A stretch of DNA of 64,000 nucleotides, taken from assembly GCF_002157835.1 (NCBI RefSeq), contig NZ_CP020809.1, positions 1,240,001 through 1,304,000 of the forward strand. Direction: 5' to 3'. The stretch is from Mycobacterium dioxanotrophicus (GTDB lineage Bacteria; Actinomycetota; Actinomycetes; Mycobacteriales; Mycobacteriaceae). Positions 17,658 through 27,784 of this stretch are shown here, one piece after another; the stretch's first letter is position 1; the number at the start of each line of letters is the position of its first letter. Made by a program: the position numbers and the translations under genes. The notes below the pieces were generated by a model that was not told the origin of the DNA, searched no databases, and was given only the letters and a program-made list of their open reading frames with translations.

Positions 17658-17681
17658 CGCGATGAATCTGAACGTGCTCAC
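17493..17681 (-). CDS. 62-residue two-span membrane protein
   Basis: A reverse-strand ORF starting at GTG 17681 with GAGGT about eight bases upstream; the longer frame to 17840 lies inside the neighbouring secreted-protein gene and is not chosen. The product has two hydrophobic helices (FIASIIGFALLTLAILAGLAY and LLWIAVTPGALLLGL) and a short acidic end. It starts 11 bases after the stop of the secreted protein gene and probably forms an operon with it. Opposite orientation to the late operon suggests expression in the lysogen. Possible roles include superinfection exclusion, but nothing in the sequence proves this. Confidence 0.6.
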   Translation of the reverse strand: MSTFRFIASIIGFALLTLAILAGLAYAFAPAFPGPLLWIAVTPGALLLGLTTTAALDDPIGL

Positions 17682-17692
17682 GGGGACCTCGA

Positions 17693-17989
17693 TTATGGGT
17701 AGATGTGGTACTGGGGCTGACCGATCGGCGTCGGTGGCCACGCGTTCGGGTCGACGGGGTAGCAGCGGCCGACCGACGGCACCCACCCGGTGATCTGCCC
17801 GTACTGGCCGTTGATGGCCTGCGGCTGACTGGAGAAGCACCGGTCCCAGGTGCCGTCCGGACGGACCGGGCCGTCGCAGTACTGCGCGAACGGCTGCGTC
17901 TCACACCCCGCGTTGGCCGGCGCTGCGAGCCCAACGCCAGCCGCCGCGAGCCCGGCCGCGACCAGCCCACCTGTGAACCACCTGTGCAT
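17693..17989 (-). CDS. Small secreted CDGP-motif protein, candidate lysogenic conversion gene
   Basis: A 98-residue protein with a classic signal peptide (FTGGLVAAGLAAAGVGLAAPANA) cleaved near residue 27. The mature part has four Cys residues and the mycobacterial motif CDGPVRPDGTWDRC, followed by a Pro/Tyr-rich tail. Similar short secreted CDGP proteins are common in mycobacterial chromosomes and have no known function. It lies next to the att site on the strand opposite the lytic genes, the usual place for genes expressed from the prophage. It could be host-derived cargo carried by the phage. Confidence 0.7.
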   Translation of the reverse strand: MHRWFTGGLVAAGLAAAGVGLAAPANAGCETQPFAQYCDGPVRPDGTWDRCFSSQPQAINGQYGQITGWVPSVGRCYPVDPNAWPPTPIGQPQYHIYP

Positions 17990-18057
17990 GCGCGGAATCG
18001 TACGACACCGTCTTGACGGCCGTGACAGTTTGCCCCGGCAAGATTCGGCGCCCGCAG

Positions 18058-18077
18058 AGTTGTCACGGAGTTGTCAC
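18058..18077 (+). promoter_or_regulatory. Direct repeat AGTTGTCAC, possible operator
   Basis: The 9-mer AGTTGTCAC occurs at 18058-18066 and 18069-18077, an 11-base (one helical turn) spacing. A related sequence in opposite orientation (GTGACAGTT) lies at about 18022-18030. The sites are upstream of the reverse-strand secreted gene and near the att site. They could be a repressor or excisionase site; no direct evidence. Confidence 0.35.
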
Positions 18078-18096
18078 AACCTGGCCCGAACAGCGC

Positions 18097-18154
18097 CGGA
18101 CAATGCCGGACAGTTGCGGACAATCGGCCCAGGTCAGGCGGTATTGACCGGACA
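18097..18154 (+). repeat. CGGACA repeats phased at 10 bp beside the att site
   Basis: CGGACA starts at 18097, 18107 and 18117, exactly 10 bases apart within GCCGGACAAT / GCCGGACAGT / TGCGGACAAT, and again at 18149. The array ends about 30 bases before the tRNA fragment. Tyrosine integrases use short arm-type repeats flanking the core, and this array is a candidate for such sites. A repressor-binding array is the alternative. Confidence 0.4.
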
Positions 18155-18180
18155 ACGCCGAACGGTCCCGAACGATATCT

Positions 18181-18240
18181 GGCGGACTGTAAATCCGTCG
18201 GCTTACGCCTACAGTGGTTCGAATCCACTACCTGCCACAC
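18181..18240 (+). other. attR: 3' half of a tRNA-Tyr(GTA) gene
   Basis: The sequence contains the tRNA-Tyr anticodon region (GGACTGTAAATCC), a long class II variable arm, a T-arm (AGTGG, loop TTCGAAT, CCACT) and the acceptor 3' strand ACCTGCC. No matching 5' half (GGCAGGT plus D-arm) lies upstream; the preceding bases are prophage sequence. Phages integrating into tRNA genes usually carry the tRNA 3' end in attP, rebuild an intact tRNA at one end and leave a 3' copy at the other. This is that copy. It is not expected to make a tRNA. The exact crossover bases cannot be set without the left end. Confidence 0.85.
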
Positions 18241-18409
18241 TGGTGAGAGGGTTGCGGCGCTGGGTTGGGACTGAGTTTCCGAGTCTCACCCCGGCACCCC
18301 GCCCAGCGACCTGGCCCGGTTCACCGGCAATGCGACGAAGTCCGCGTTTTACGCCCGCACAATTTGCTGTTTCCGCGCATTTCGCCAGGCTTTGCCGCAC
18401 AGTGGTTTG

Positions 18410-18838
18410 ATGCCAGTCTCGAGGCGTTGCATTTTGTTGCCTGCGGCCATTGCTGCCGTGGCCCTCACCTTCACCGCGGCGGGCTGCCAGAAGTCAGCCG
18501 ATGAAGCCAAACCCACACCCGAAGCACCCGCGTCCACACCTGCGGAAGCGCCCGAGTCGACTCCTTCTCAATCGCCCGCTGCCGCAGCTGATGCGACGGT
18601 GCTCTTCGAGGTCACCGGCTCGGGAACGGCGATCACCATCGACACCGACCCGACGACTGATCGGGTGTATGACGCGCCGCTGCCATGGCAGCGCACCATC
18701 ACCGTCGGACCCGATGTACAACTGCTTCAGGTGGTTGCCGTAGGCGCTGACAACGCCGGCTGCCGGATTACTCTCAACGGCCAGGTGGTGACCGAGCAGC
18801 CTGCCGGGTCTGCGCACTGCACCTACACCCGACCGTAA
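18410..18838 (+). CDS. Lipoprotein with MmpS-like beta domain
   Basis: A 142-residue lipoprotein. The ATG at 18410 gives a normal signal sequence ending in the lipobox TAAGC; a TTG at 18392 is possible but less likely. A Pro/Glu/Ala-rich linker (about residues 28-65) tethers a small beta domain (TVLFEVTGSGTAITIDTD; ITLNGQVV) resembling the soluble MmpS domain, which in full MmpS proteins partners MmpL transporters. No mmpL gene is adjacent. It is the first host gene beyond the att site. The role is unknown. Confidence 0.7.
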   Translation: MPVSRRCILLPAAIAAVALTFTAAGCQKSADEAKPTPEAPASTPAEAPESTPSQSPAAAADATVLFEVTGSGTAITIDTDPTTDRVYDAPLPWQRTITVGPDVQLLQVVAVGADNAGCRITLNGQVVTEQPAGSAHCTYTRP

Positions 18839-19282
18839 GCTCCGTAAGAATTGTCGGGCTCGGTGCTTTCTGTCGGCGCTGGGATGTCTTCGATGCGTGG
18901 CCAAGCCATGCCGAACCCCGACGGCCTGAGGCTGTTCGCGCCCACTGATTTTCGTTCGCGTTCAGCGTCAGTGCCGACCGGCAAGTCCGGAGAGGCCTGG
19001 GGTCGGTCAGCGAATCAGTCCGAACATTCCTGACGTAGCTGCCGCGACGGGTATCAGTGAAGAAGTCCTCGGAGCCTTGCGGACGGCGAACACCTGCAAA
19101 CCCACGAACCTGGTATTCCGCGCCCGGGTGGCTCCGAAAACCCCTCCAGGGCAAGTATTTTCACGCGTCGGGTTACCGCGCAGGGCCTAGACGGTGTGAC
19201 CGGTCTTCTGGTCCAGCTGGTAACGGCACACACTGAGCGCCGACGCTCTCGTCAGCACCCAGCGTGGACCGCCGTGCCCGCG
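18839..19282. other. 444-base gap without a supported gene
   Basis: No frame here has both a credible start and recognisable protein features. A reverse-strand frame of 126 codons (to 19154) has irregular composition and runs into the lipoprotein gene. No RNA fold or strong hairpin was recognised. It separates the prophage-adjacent lipoprotein from the catabolic island. Confidence 0.5.
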
Positions 19283-20116
19283 TCAGGACTTGAGCAGGTT
19301 GCCCGCGTCGATGACGTGGGCGTGGCCGGTGACGTAGCGGGCCGCGTCGGACACCAGATACAGCACGCCATTGCTGACGTCCTGAGGTGTCATCCACGGG
19401 ATCGGCAACAGGTTGACGCCCTTGAACACGTCGATGACGTCCTCGCGGGTCGGATGCTCCAGATCCGGGCGGAACAGTCCCCACACGAACTGGTTGCCGA
19501 TCATGTCGGTGTCGACCTGTCCGGGGTTCACCGAGTTCACCCGGATGTTGTACTGCCCGAGCTCCATCGCGAGTGATTGCACCAGTCCGTTCACGCCGAA
19601 CTTCGACGCGGTGTAGGCCGCGATGTTGGGATGGCCCTTGATTCCGTCCGCGGAGCCGGTCATCACGATCGAGCCGCCTGTGCCCTGCTCGATGAGGGTG
19701 GGGATGGCCGCCCGGACGGTGTTCCAGACCCCGGTCAAGTTGATGTCGAGCATTTCGCGCCATGCCTCCTCGGTGATCTCCCACGCCAGACCACCTGCAC
19801 AGATGCCCGCGTTCGCGACCACGATGTCGACGCGCCCGAAGTGGCCAATGCCATCGTCGAAGACGCGCCTGACGGCTTCGAAATCGCGGGCATCGGCGAT
19901 GTCGGCCACGACCTTGCGCCCGGCCTTCTCGATGAGGTCGCGCGTCTGTGCCAGGTCCTCGGGCGTCGAGCCGGGGTACGGCGTGGACGCGGGTTTGGCG
20001 CACAGGTCGAACCCGATGATGTCGGCGCCCTCGCGGGCCAGCGTGAGGGCGTGTGAGCGCCCCTGACCGCGAGCGATGCCGCTGATGAATGCGACCTTGC
20101 CGTCGAGTTGTCCCAT
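19283..20116 (-). CDS. Mycofactocin-coupled SDR family oxidoreductase (copy 1)
   Basis: A 277-residue short-chain dehydrogenase. The start at 20116 is chosen because AAGGAG lies eight bases upstream and the protein then begins MGQLDGKVAFISG. It has the Rossmann motif GIARGQGRSHA, NANAG-type VANAGI, and the catalytic Ser and Tyr-x-x-x-Lys (YTASK). The insertion after the second strand (PYPGSTPEDLAQT) and the motif style are those of SDRs that hold NAD tightly and recycle it through mycofactocin. The likely reaction is oxidation of an alcohol to a carbonyl. It is divergent from the next operon and shares its control region. Confidence 0.85.
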   Translation of the reverse strand: MGQLDGKVAFISGIARGQGRSHALTLAREGADIIGFDLCAKPASTPYPGSTPEDLAQTRDLIEKAGRKVVADIADARDFEAVRRVFDDGIGHFGRVDIVVANAGICAGGLAWEITEEAWREMLDINLTGVWNTVRAAIPTLIEQGTGGSIVMTGSADGIKGHPNIAAYTASKFGVNGLVQSLAMELGQYNIRVNSVNPGQVDTDMIGNQFVWGLFRPDLEHPTREDVIDVFKGVNLLPIPWMTPQDVSNGVLYLVSDAARYVTGHAHVIDAGNLLKS

Positions 20117-20232
20117 GGTGGCTCCTTTTTCGGGTCTTGTATCCTTCGCGTCCGCCGGCAACCCCGTGACCGCTGGGTCACCCTGCGACGCCGTTCCGAA
20201 ATGGTCCGCCCAGAGGGAGTCGCTCCGTAAGA

Positions 20233-20319
20233 CACACGGTGTGACCGTTTAGGCGCCACCGGGGACACGGAACGTATCGCCGCGGGCGGCGCCACAGCCC
20301 CCACCGGTGCACACGGTGT
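20233..20319. promoter_or_regulatory. Divergent control region with repeated CACACGGTGT
   Basis: The 356-base gap between the divergent SDR and HisD-like genes contains CACACGGTGT twice, at 20233-20242 and 20310-20319; the second sits in GGTG...CACC, giving an extended imperfect palindrome. A CCACGTGG palindrome follows at 20324-20331. These are candidate operators for one regulator acting on both directions. Neither site resembles the LacI-type palindrome at 30317, so another factor such as PucR is possible. Confidence 0.4.
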
Positions 20320-20473
20320 CACCCCACGTGGTGCGGAGGCGTCGACCGGAGATACACGAAATGTGTTCTCGGAACTCAACATTGTTCCCGCGATGAGTCT
20401 CCCGACGTCCGCGGTAGTCGGGAATGCTCGTCTGGTAACTGGTCCGTGTCTCTCACGTGGAGGAGCAAGTTCA

Positions 20474-21792
20474 ATGGCAACGGTTGTCAAGGGCGCTACG
20501 GGTACATCGGCGCAGAGGTCAAGTGATCCAGCCGTCGTCGACACCGTTGCCGACGTCATCGCCGACATCCGGACGAACGGCGACGACGCCGTCCGGCGGT
20601 ACTCCGAGAAGTTCGACCGATGGGCTCCCGCGTCCTTTCGCCTGAGTGACGACGAGGTCCTCGGCATCGTGGCCTCGGTGCCCGAAACTGTGCTGGACGA
20701 CCTGCGTTTCGCGCAGAACCAGATTCGCACCTTCGCCGAAGCGCAGCGGGAGTCGATGCGCGACGTCGAGATCGAGACCCTCCCCGGTGTCTTCCTCGGT
20801 CACCGCAATGTGCCCATCGAGGCCGCGGGTGCCTACGTGCCGGGTGGCCGCTACCCGTTGACGGCGTCGGCGCACATGACCGTGCTGACTGCCAAGGTCG
20901 CCGGGGTGGACCGCGTCGCGGCGACCACGCCGCCCAGCGACGGTGGTGCACCGCCGATCAGCGTGGCAGCCATGCACCTGGCCGGCGCAGACGAAATCTA
21001 CGTCCTGGGAGGAGTGCAGGCCGTCGCCGCATTGGCGCTGGGCACGGAAACCGTCGATCCGGTGTCGATCCTCACGGGCCCGGGCAACGCCTACGTCGCC
21101 GAGGCCAAGCGCCAACTCTTCGGCGAGGTCGGCATCGACCTGTTCGCAGGGCCCACCGAGACCCTCATCGTCGCCGACGAACACGCCGACCCGTTCACCA
21201 TCGCCGTCGACCTGCTGAGTCAAGCCGAGCACGGGCCCGACTCGCCGTGTGTACTCATCAGCACCTCCGATCGCGTGGCACGCGACGTCCTCAACCACAT
21301 CGAAGCGCTGCTGCCCGGTCTGCAGACCAACGCGGTCGCCGGGCCTGCGTGGCGGGATCACGGCGAGGTACACCTCGTGGACACGATCGAGGAGGCCTAC
21401 GCACTCGCCGACCGGTTCGCGTCGGAGCACGTCCAGATCCTCACCGCGGATCCACGGCAGGCGCTTGGGCACATGCGCAACTACGGTGCGCTGTTCCTGG
21501 GTGAGGGAACATGTGTCCCATACGGCGACAAGGTGATCGGCACCAACCACGTGCTGCCCACGCTGGGCGCGGCGCGCTACACCGGCGGCCTGTGGGTCGG
21601 CAAATTCTTGAAGACGTTGACCTACCAGGAGGTGCGCGACACCGCCTCGAGTGCACGCATCGGCGAGATCTGCGGCCGGTTGTCACGACTGGAGCGGTTC
21701 GAGGGGCACGCCCGTTCCGGGGACCTGCGCGCCGCACGCTTCGGCGGGGTACCGCTGCACTGGGCCGACCTGCCGGCCGGGTCGGGAGCGTC

Positions 21793-21796
<4 letters not shown>
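20474..21796 (+). CDS. Histidinol dehydrogenase-like NAD-dependent dehydrogenase (HpsN-type)
   Basis: A 440-residue HisD-fold enzyme. ATG 20474 follows GGAGGAGC; the longer frame is not used. Zinc-ligand equivalents are present: Gln and His in QAEHGPDSP, Asp in GDKVIGTNHVLP, and His in EGHARSGD. The catalytic Glu-His pair is in ASEHVQI. The details (AQRESM, LGHRNVPIEAAGAYVPGGRYP) are closer to HpsN sulfopropanediol dehydrogenase and related catabolic paralogues than to biosynthetic HisD, which is normally within a his operon. It likely oxidises a small primary alcohol twice to an acid. It is coupled by ATGA to an aspartase. Confidence 0.8.
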
Positions 21797-23216
<1,420 letters not shown>

Positions 23217-23220
<4 letters not shown>

Positions 23221-24794
23221 CCCCATCGACTCCACGCAGCGTCGACCGCCCCACTTGCGACCACTACGACGTCGTCATCGTCGGAAGCGGCATGGGCGGC
23301 GGCACCTTGGCCCACGGGCTCAAGGACTCCGGTCTGACGGTCCTGCTGGTCGAACGTGGCGGATTCCTGCCGCAGGAGACCGAGAACTGGGATCCGCAAG
23401 CGGTTTTCGTCGACGGCCGTTACAAGAACGCCGAGCAGTGGTACGACGCGAGCAACGGTACGCCATTCCACCCCGGCACCTACTACTACGTGGGCGGCAA
23501 CACCAAGTTCTACGGGGCCTCCCTCGTCCGGTTCCGCCGCGAGGACTTCCAGCACACCGACCTCGCCGAGGGGCCGTCACCGGCCTGGCCCGTCGACTAC
23601 GACGACTTCGCGCCGCACTACGCCGCCGCGGAGCGCCTCTACCGAGTCCACGGCGATCTCGACGATCCCACGCTGGCCCGGACCGAGCCGTATCCCTTTC
23701 CCGCGCTGGAACACGAGGACGCCATTGCGCGGGCGGCCAGAGGCCTGCGTGACATCGGATTGACGCCCTCGCATCTGTCCCTCGGGGTCGACCTGCGCCA
23801 GGGCGGCGCGTGCATCAAATGCGCGACGTGCGACGGATTCCCGTGCCGCGTCCTGGCCAAGGGGGACGCCGACGTGTGCGGCGTCCGGCCCGCGGTCGCC
23901 TCGGGTGCGGTGGAGCTGCTGACTGGCGCCTACGTCGCCCGCGTCACGACCAACTCGGCCGGCGACCGCGTCACCGGCATCGAATACCGGGCGGGGGAGC
24001 AGACCCACACTGTGTCGGCCAACAGCGTCGTGGTGTCGTGCGGTGCGGTGAACTCCGCGGCGCTGCTGTTGCGCTCAGCGACTGACCGACACCCCGCCGG
24101 GCTGGCCAACTCCTCGGACCAGGTGGGCCGGAACTACATGGTGCACAACAACTCCATCATGGTCGCGATCAACCCGTTGCGCCGTAACAAGGCGACGTTC
24201 CAGAAGACGCTCTACGTCAACGACTACTACCGCAAGGGCACCGAGGATCACCCGTACCCGCTGGGGCACGTCCAACTCATCGGAAAGCTGCAGGGCGCGA
24301 TGATCAAGGGCCAGCGGCCCCACCTCCCGATGTGGGCGCTCAACGCCGCGACCAGGCGCAGCATCGACTGGTGGCTGTTCAGTGAGGACCTGCCCGATCC
24401 GGCGAACCGCGTGACGTTGCGCGCCGACGGCGCGATCCAGGTTGCCTGGACACCGAACAACCTCGCCACGCACCGGGTGCTGGTACGCGAAATGCGCAGG
24501 CTCCTACGCAAGCTCGGCTACCCGATCGTGATCAGCGAGTCGCCGGGCATCGAGGTGAACTCCCATCAGGCCGGCACGGTGCGGGCGGGCATGGACCCCA
24601 CCAGCTCTGTGCTCGACCCTGACTGCCGCGCCCACGACGTCGAAAACCTCTTCGTCGTCGACTCCGCGTTCTTTCCCTCCCTGCCGGTGATGAACCCCGC
24701 ACTGACGATCGCGGCCAACGCTCTGCGCGTCGCGCCGGTGATCGCGCAGACCGCACGACGAAGCGCATCCGCAGGTGCGCGCCCCGCCCGTTAG
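23217..24794 (+). CDS. GMC-family FAD oxidoreductase
   Basis: A 525-residue protein starting in an ATGA overlap. It has the FAD-binding motif GSGMGGGTLA near residue 23, a GGNTKFYGASL stretch that covers FAD, and the family C-terminus (VVDSAFFPSLPVMNPALTIAANALR) with the expected active-site His (NSHQAGT) and Asn. A Cys-rich segment near residue 200 (CIKCATCDGFPC) may hold a metal or structural disulfides. Mycofactocin systems often include a GMC enzyme (MftG) that reoxidises the cofactor; whether this is that or a substrate oxidase cannot be told. It is the third coupled gene. Confidence 0.85.
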
Positions 24795-24816
24795 CCGCAC
24801 GAACGAAGGAAGTGTC

Positions 24817-26616
24817 ATGACAACGCAGAAGCTCACCGGTGGCCAGATGGTCGTCGACGTCCTCATCCGCAACGGTGTCGAGAAGGTGTTCGCCATTCCC
24901 GGCCATGGCAATACCGCGCTCCTCGACGCGTTCGTCGACCGCGCCGACGAGATCGAGGTCATCCCTGCCATCCACGAGCAGGGCGCGGCCCACATGGCCG
25001 ACGGCTACTACCGGTCCTCGGGCAAGGTCGCCGCGGTGTGCACCTCGATCGGGCCCGGCGCGACCAACACGTTGACGGGGCTGGCGACCGCGTTCGTCGA
25101 CTCGCAGCCGATGCTGCTGCTGACCGGTGCGGTGCACACCTACATGGAGAACCACGGTGTGCTGCAGGAGCTGGATCGCCCACACGGCAACAACTTCCCG
25201 CGCATGGCCGAACCGGTCGTCAAGCGCTGGTGGCAGCCCAACCGGGTCGAATCGATCCCCACCGCCCTGCAGCAGGCGTTCAACACCATGCTGGAAGGAC
25301 GTCGCGGGCCGGTGCTCGTCGACATTCCCCAAGATCTGCAGGCCGAGTACGGCGAGTACACCCCCACCACCGGGGCGCGGCGCGCGCATCACAGCGCCAC
25401 CGGCGATCCGCAGGCCGTGCAGGCCGCGGCCGAGGTGCTGGCCGGCGCGAAGCGGCCCGTCATCCTCGCCGGCGGCGGGGTCATCGCCGCCGAGGCGAGC
25501 GCCGAGCTGCTGGCCGTGGCAGAGCACCTGGGCGCGCCGGTGACCCATTCCTTCCAGGGCAAGGGCGCTTTCCCCGCCGACCACGACCTCTACGCATGGC
25601 CGTGCGGTGACATGGGTTCCATCCCCGGTAACGGCGTCACCCGCACCGCAGACGTCATACTGGCGGTGGGGTGCCGCTTCAGCGACCGCATCACCTCGTC
25701 GTACCGGCCGGGCGTGACGTTCAGCATCCCCGACACCAAGCTGGTACAGATCGACATCGACGGTTTCGAGATCGGCCGCAATTATCCGGTCGAGGTAGGC
25801 GTCGTCGGCGACGCCAAATCCACGCTGACCGCACTGCTCCAGGCGCTCGCCGCGATCAAACCTGCGCTGGACTACCGCAGCACGGAGTACTTCGCCGAAC
25901 TCCAGGATCTCAAGGCGCAGTGGGACGAGCACTTGCGACCGATGCGCACCACCGACTATCTGCCGATGACGAACTCGCGCGCGATGGTCGAGATCCGGAA
26001 GGCGTTGCCGCGCGAGGGCGTTCTCGTGACCGACTCGAGCAACCCAGCCAACCAGGCGTTCAACGAGTTTCCCATGTACGAACCGCGGACCAACATCGTC
26101 GCAGGAGGATTCTCAGGGATCGGGTTCGGCGTACCCGCTGCTATCGGCGCGCAGGTCGGCAACCCCGACGCGCCGGTGCTGGCGTTGGTCGGTGACGGTG
26201 CCTTCCTGCAGACCGGTACCGAGCTTGCCGCCGCGGTGATGCAGAACGTGCCGCTGACCATCGTCGTGCTCAACAACGGCGGCTGGGAGGCGATCAAGGA
26301 CCTGCAGATCAACCTGTTCGGCGCCGACCGCGAGATCGTCTCGGGCTGGACCACTCCGGACGGGAAGCCGTACTTCGCCAACATCGCGGAGTTCGCCCGC
26401 TCGCTCGGGGCGACCGCCGAACGCGTGGAGGATCCGGCAGAGGTCGAAGCTGCGGTGCGCCGAGCTATCGCGACGCCGGGTCCGGCGGTCGTCGAGGTGA
26501 TCAGCGCCCGCGAATTGCCGTGGACGGAGATGCATCCCACGGGCTGGTGGGACATCACCGTCCCCGCCTACCACGGCGAGGTCCGCGACGACTACGTCGC
26601 CAAGCGCGGGTTCTGA
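24817..26616 (+). CDS. Thiamine-diphosphate enzyme, acetolactate synthase-like (copy 1)
   Basis: A 599-residue enzyme with the three-domain POX/ALS fold. ATG 24817 follows GAAGGA; an earlier in-frame start lies in the GMC gene. The N-terminal Pyr domain has the catalytic Glu (HEQGAAHMADGY). The central domain holds NAD/FAD-fold-like strands (LAGGGVIAAE). The C-terminal PP domain has the ThDP/Mg motif GDGAFLQ...LNNGG. It pairs with the 31083 gene (shared LTGGQ and IPGHG starts). Members of this superfamily decarboxylate or cleave 2-ketoacids or diketones; IolD-like hydrolysis is another option. Substrate unknown. Confidence 0.85.
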   Translation: MTTQKLTGGQMVVDVLIRNGVEKVFAIPGHGNTALLDAFVDRADEIEVIPAIHEQGAAHMADGYYRSSGKVAAVCTSIGPGATNTLTGLATAFVDSQPMLLLTGAVHTYMENHGVLQELDRPHGNNFPRMAEPVVKRWWQPNRVESIPTALQQAFNTMLEGRRGPVLVDIPQDLQAEYGEYTPTTGARRAHHSATGDPQAVQAAAEVLAGAKRPVILAGGGVIAAEASAELLAVAEHLGAPVTHSFQGKGAFPADHDLYAWPCGDMGSIPGNGVTRTADVILAVGCRFSDRITSSYRPGVTFSIPDTKLVQIDIDGFEIGRNYPVEVGVVGDAKSTLTALLQALAAIKPALDYRSTEYFAELQDLKAQWDEHLRPMRTTDYLPMTNSRAMVEIRKALPREGVLVTDSSNPANQAFNEFPMYEPRTNIVAGGFSGIGFGVPAAIGAQVGNPDAPVLALVGDGAFLQTGTELAAAVMQNVPLTIVVLNNGGWEAIKDLQINLFGADREIVSGWTTPDGKPYFANIAEFARSLGATAERVEDPAEVEAAVRRAIATPGPAVVEVISARELPWTEMHPTGWWDITVPAYHGEVRDDYVAKRGF

Positions 26617-26656
26617 CGGATCCCCAAGGTAAACACGGCGCACAGAGAGGTCGACG

Positions 26657-27721
26657 ATGACGACACCGCGCATCACCTGGGGTCTGATCGGCGCCAGCGA
26701 CATCGCCGAGACGCGCATGATCCCCGCCATGCGCCGGGTCGGTCACCGCGTCGCACGCCTGGCCAGCGGAGACGCCGCCCACGCGGCGCGATTCGCGGGG
26801 CGCAACGAAATACCATACGGGACAGGCGAATTCGGTCTCGATGAGCTGCTCGACGACCCAAACATCGACGCGGTCTATATTTCGAGCACGAACGCGCGGC
26901 ACCTCGCGCAAGCGTCGGCGGCCGCGGCCGCCGGTAAACACGTGCTGTGCGAGAAGCCGGTGGCCCTGGATCTGCAGAGCGCACACCGGATGACCGCCGT
27001 GTGCGCCGCCCATGGCGTCGTGCTCGGGGTGAACCACCATCTCCCCGCTGCCGGCACGCATCGCGTCGTGCGGGAACTCGTCCGCGACGGCGCGATCGGC
27101 CGAGTGCTGGCGGTCAATGTGCAGCACACGTCCCTGCTACCGGAACGGCTGCGCGGGTGGCGACTCGGCGATGCGGCAGGCTCCGGCGTGGTCATGGATC
27201 TGACCTGTCACGACGCGTCGGTCGTCAACCCCCTGGTAGAGGCGCGAGCCCTGCACGCGAGCGCAATCGCGGCGCGCCAACATGATTGGGGACCGGGACA
27301 CGCGGAAGACGTCGCCGTGTCGGCGCTGGAATACGAGGGCGGCGTCGTCGTGCGCCTGCACGATGCGTTCACGACGCCGTACGCGCCGACACGACTCGAG
27401 GTGTACGGGGACGGCGGCAGCATCGTGGCCGACGGCGTGATGACGCCGGAACCCGATGGCACGCTCGTGCTCCGGGACGCGCGCGGTGAGCGGGAGGTCG
27501 AAGTCAGCGATCGCCGGCACACCTACGACATCACGTTGCACCACTTCGCATCCGCCACCGCGGGCGAGGGCCGCCCCGTCGTGGACGGCCGGGACGCCGC
27601 GGACGCCCTCGCCGTCGCACTGGCCGTTCTCGACTCGGCCCGGTCGGAACGCACCGTGCCCGTGGAGTTCTCGACGATCCCGGCAACCGGCTCGACGATC
27701 ACGCAACCCGAAAACAGTTGA
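26657..27721 (+). CDS. Gfo/Idh/MocA family NAD(P)-dependent oxidoreductase
   Basis: A 354-residue protein. The N-terminal Rossmann domain begins WGLIGASDIAETRMIPAM, and the family CEKPVAL motif with its conserved Lys is at about residue 97-103. The likely active-site His is in MDLTCHDASVV. The C-terminal half is the alpha/beta substrate domain. Enzymes of this family oxidise or reduce sugars, inositols and amino-cyclitols at a secondary alcohol. It follows the ThDP enzyme by 40 bases in the same orientation. The combination of ThDP enzyme and Gfo/Idh/MocA recalls inositol catabolism, but other iol genes are missing. Confidence 0.85.
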   Translation: MTTPRITWGLIGASDIAETRMIPAMRRVGHRVARLASGDAAHAARFAGRNEIPYGTGEFGLDELLDDPNIDAVYISSTNARHLAQASAAAAAGKHVLCEKPVALDLQSAHRMTAVCAAHGVVLGVNHHLPAAGTHRVVRELVRDGAIGRVLAVNVQHTSLLPERLRGWRLGDAAGSGVVMDLTCHDASVVNPLVEARALHASAIAARQHDWGPGHAEDVAVSALEYEGGVVVRLHDAFTTPYAPTRLEVYGDGGSIVADGVMTPEPDGTLVLRDARGEREVEVSDRRHTYDITLHHFASATAGEGRPVVDGRDAADALAVALAVLDSARSERTVPVEFSTIPATGSTITQPENS

Positions 27722-27784
27722 CCCACAATCGCAACCCCGCCGCGTAAGACACCAGATTCGGCGCGGCACGAACGGAGTACAGCC

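Larger units (their letters stand above)
1..18240. mobile_element. Integrated mycobacteriophage-like siphovirus, right end (tail, lysis, attR)
   Basis: Almost every gene from the left edge to 17389 is on the plus strand with start/stop overlaps, in siphovirus order: tape measure, minor tail and fibre proteins, Lysin A, membrane protein, Lysin B. The block ends at a 3' tRNA-Tyr fragment at 18181-18240. Mycobacteriophages carry attP in the genome centre just after the structural and lysis arm, so integration places the lysis genes beside one att site. The layout here matches that. Integrase, immunity genes, head genes and the other att site are not visible and are inferred to lie to the left. 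No frameshifts were seen in the structural genes, so the prophage may be functional. Confidence 0.93.

Noticed and set aside
18181..18240. A functional tRNA-Tyr gene
   Set aside because: No 5' acceptor strand or D-arm is found upstream; only the 3' half is present, as expected for an att site copy.
18774..19154. 126-codon reverse-strand gene in the gap after the lipoprotein
   Set aside because: No start context or domain, and it overlaps the end of the lipoprotein gene.
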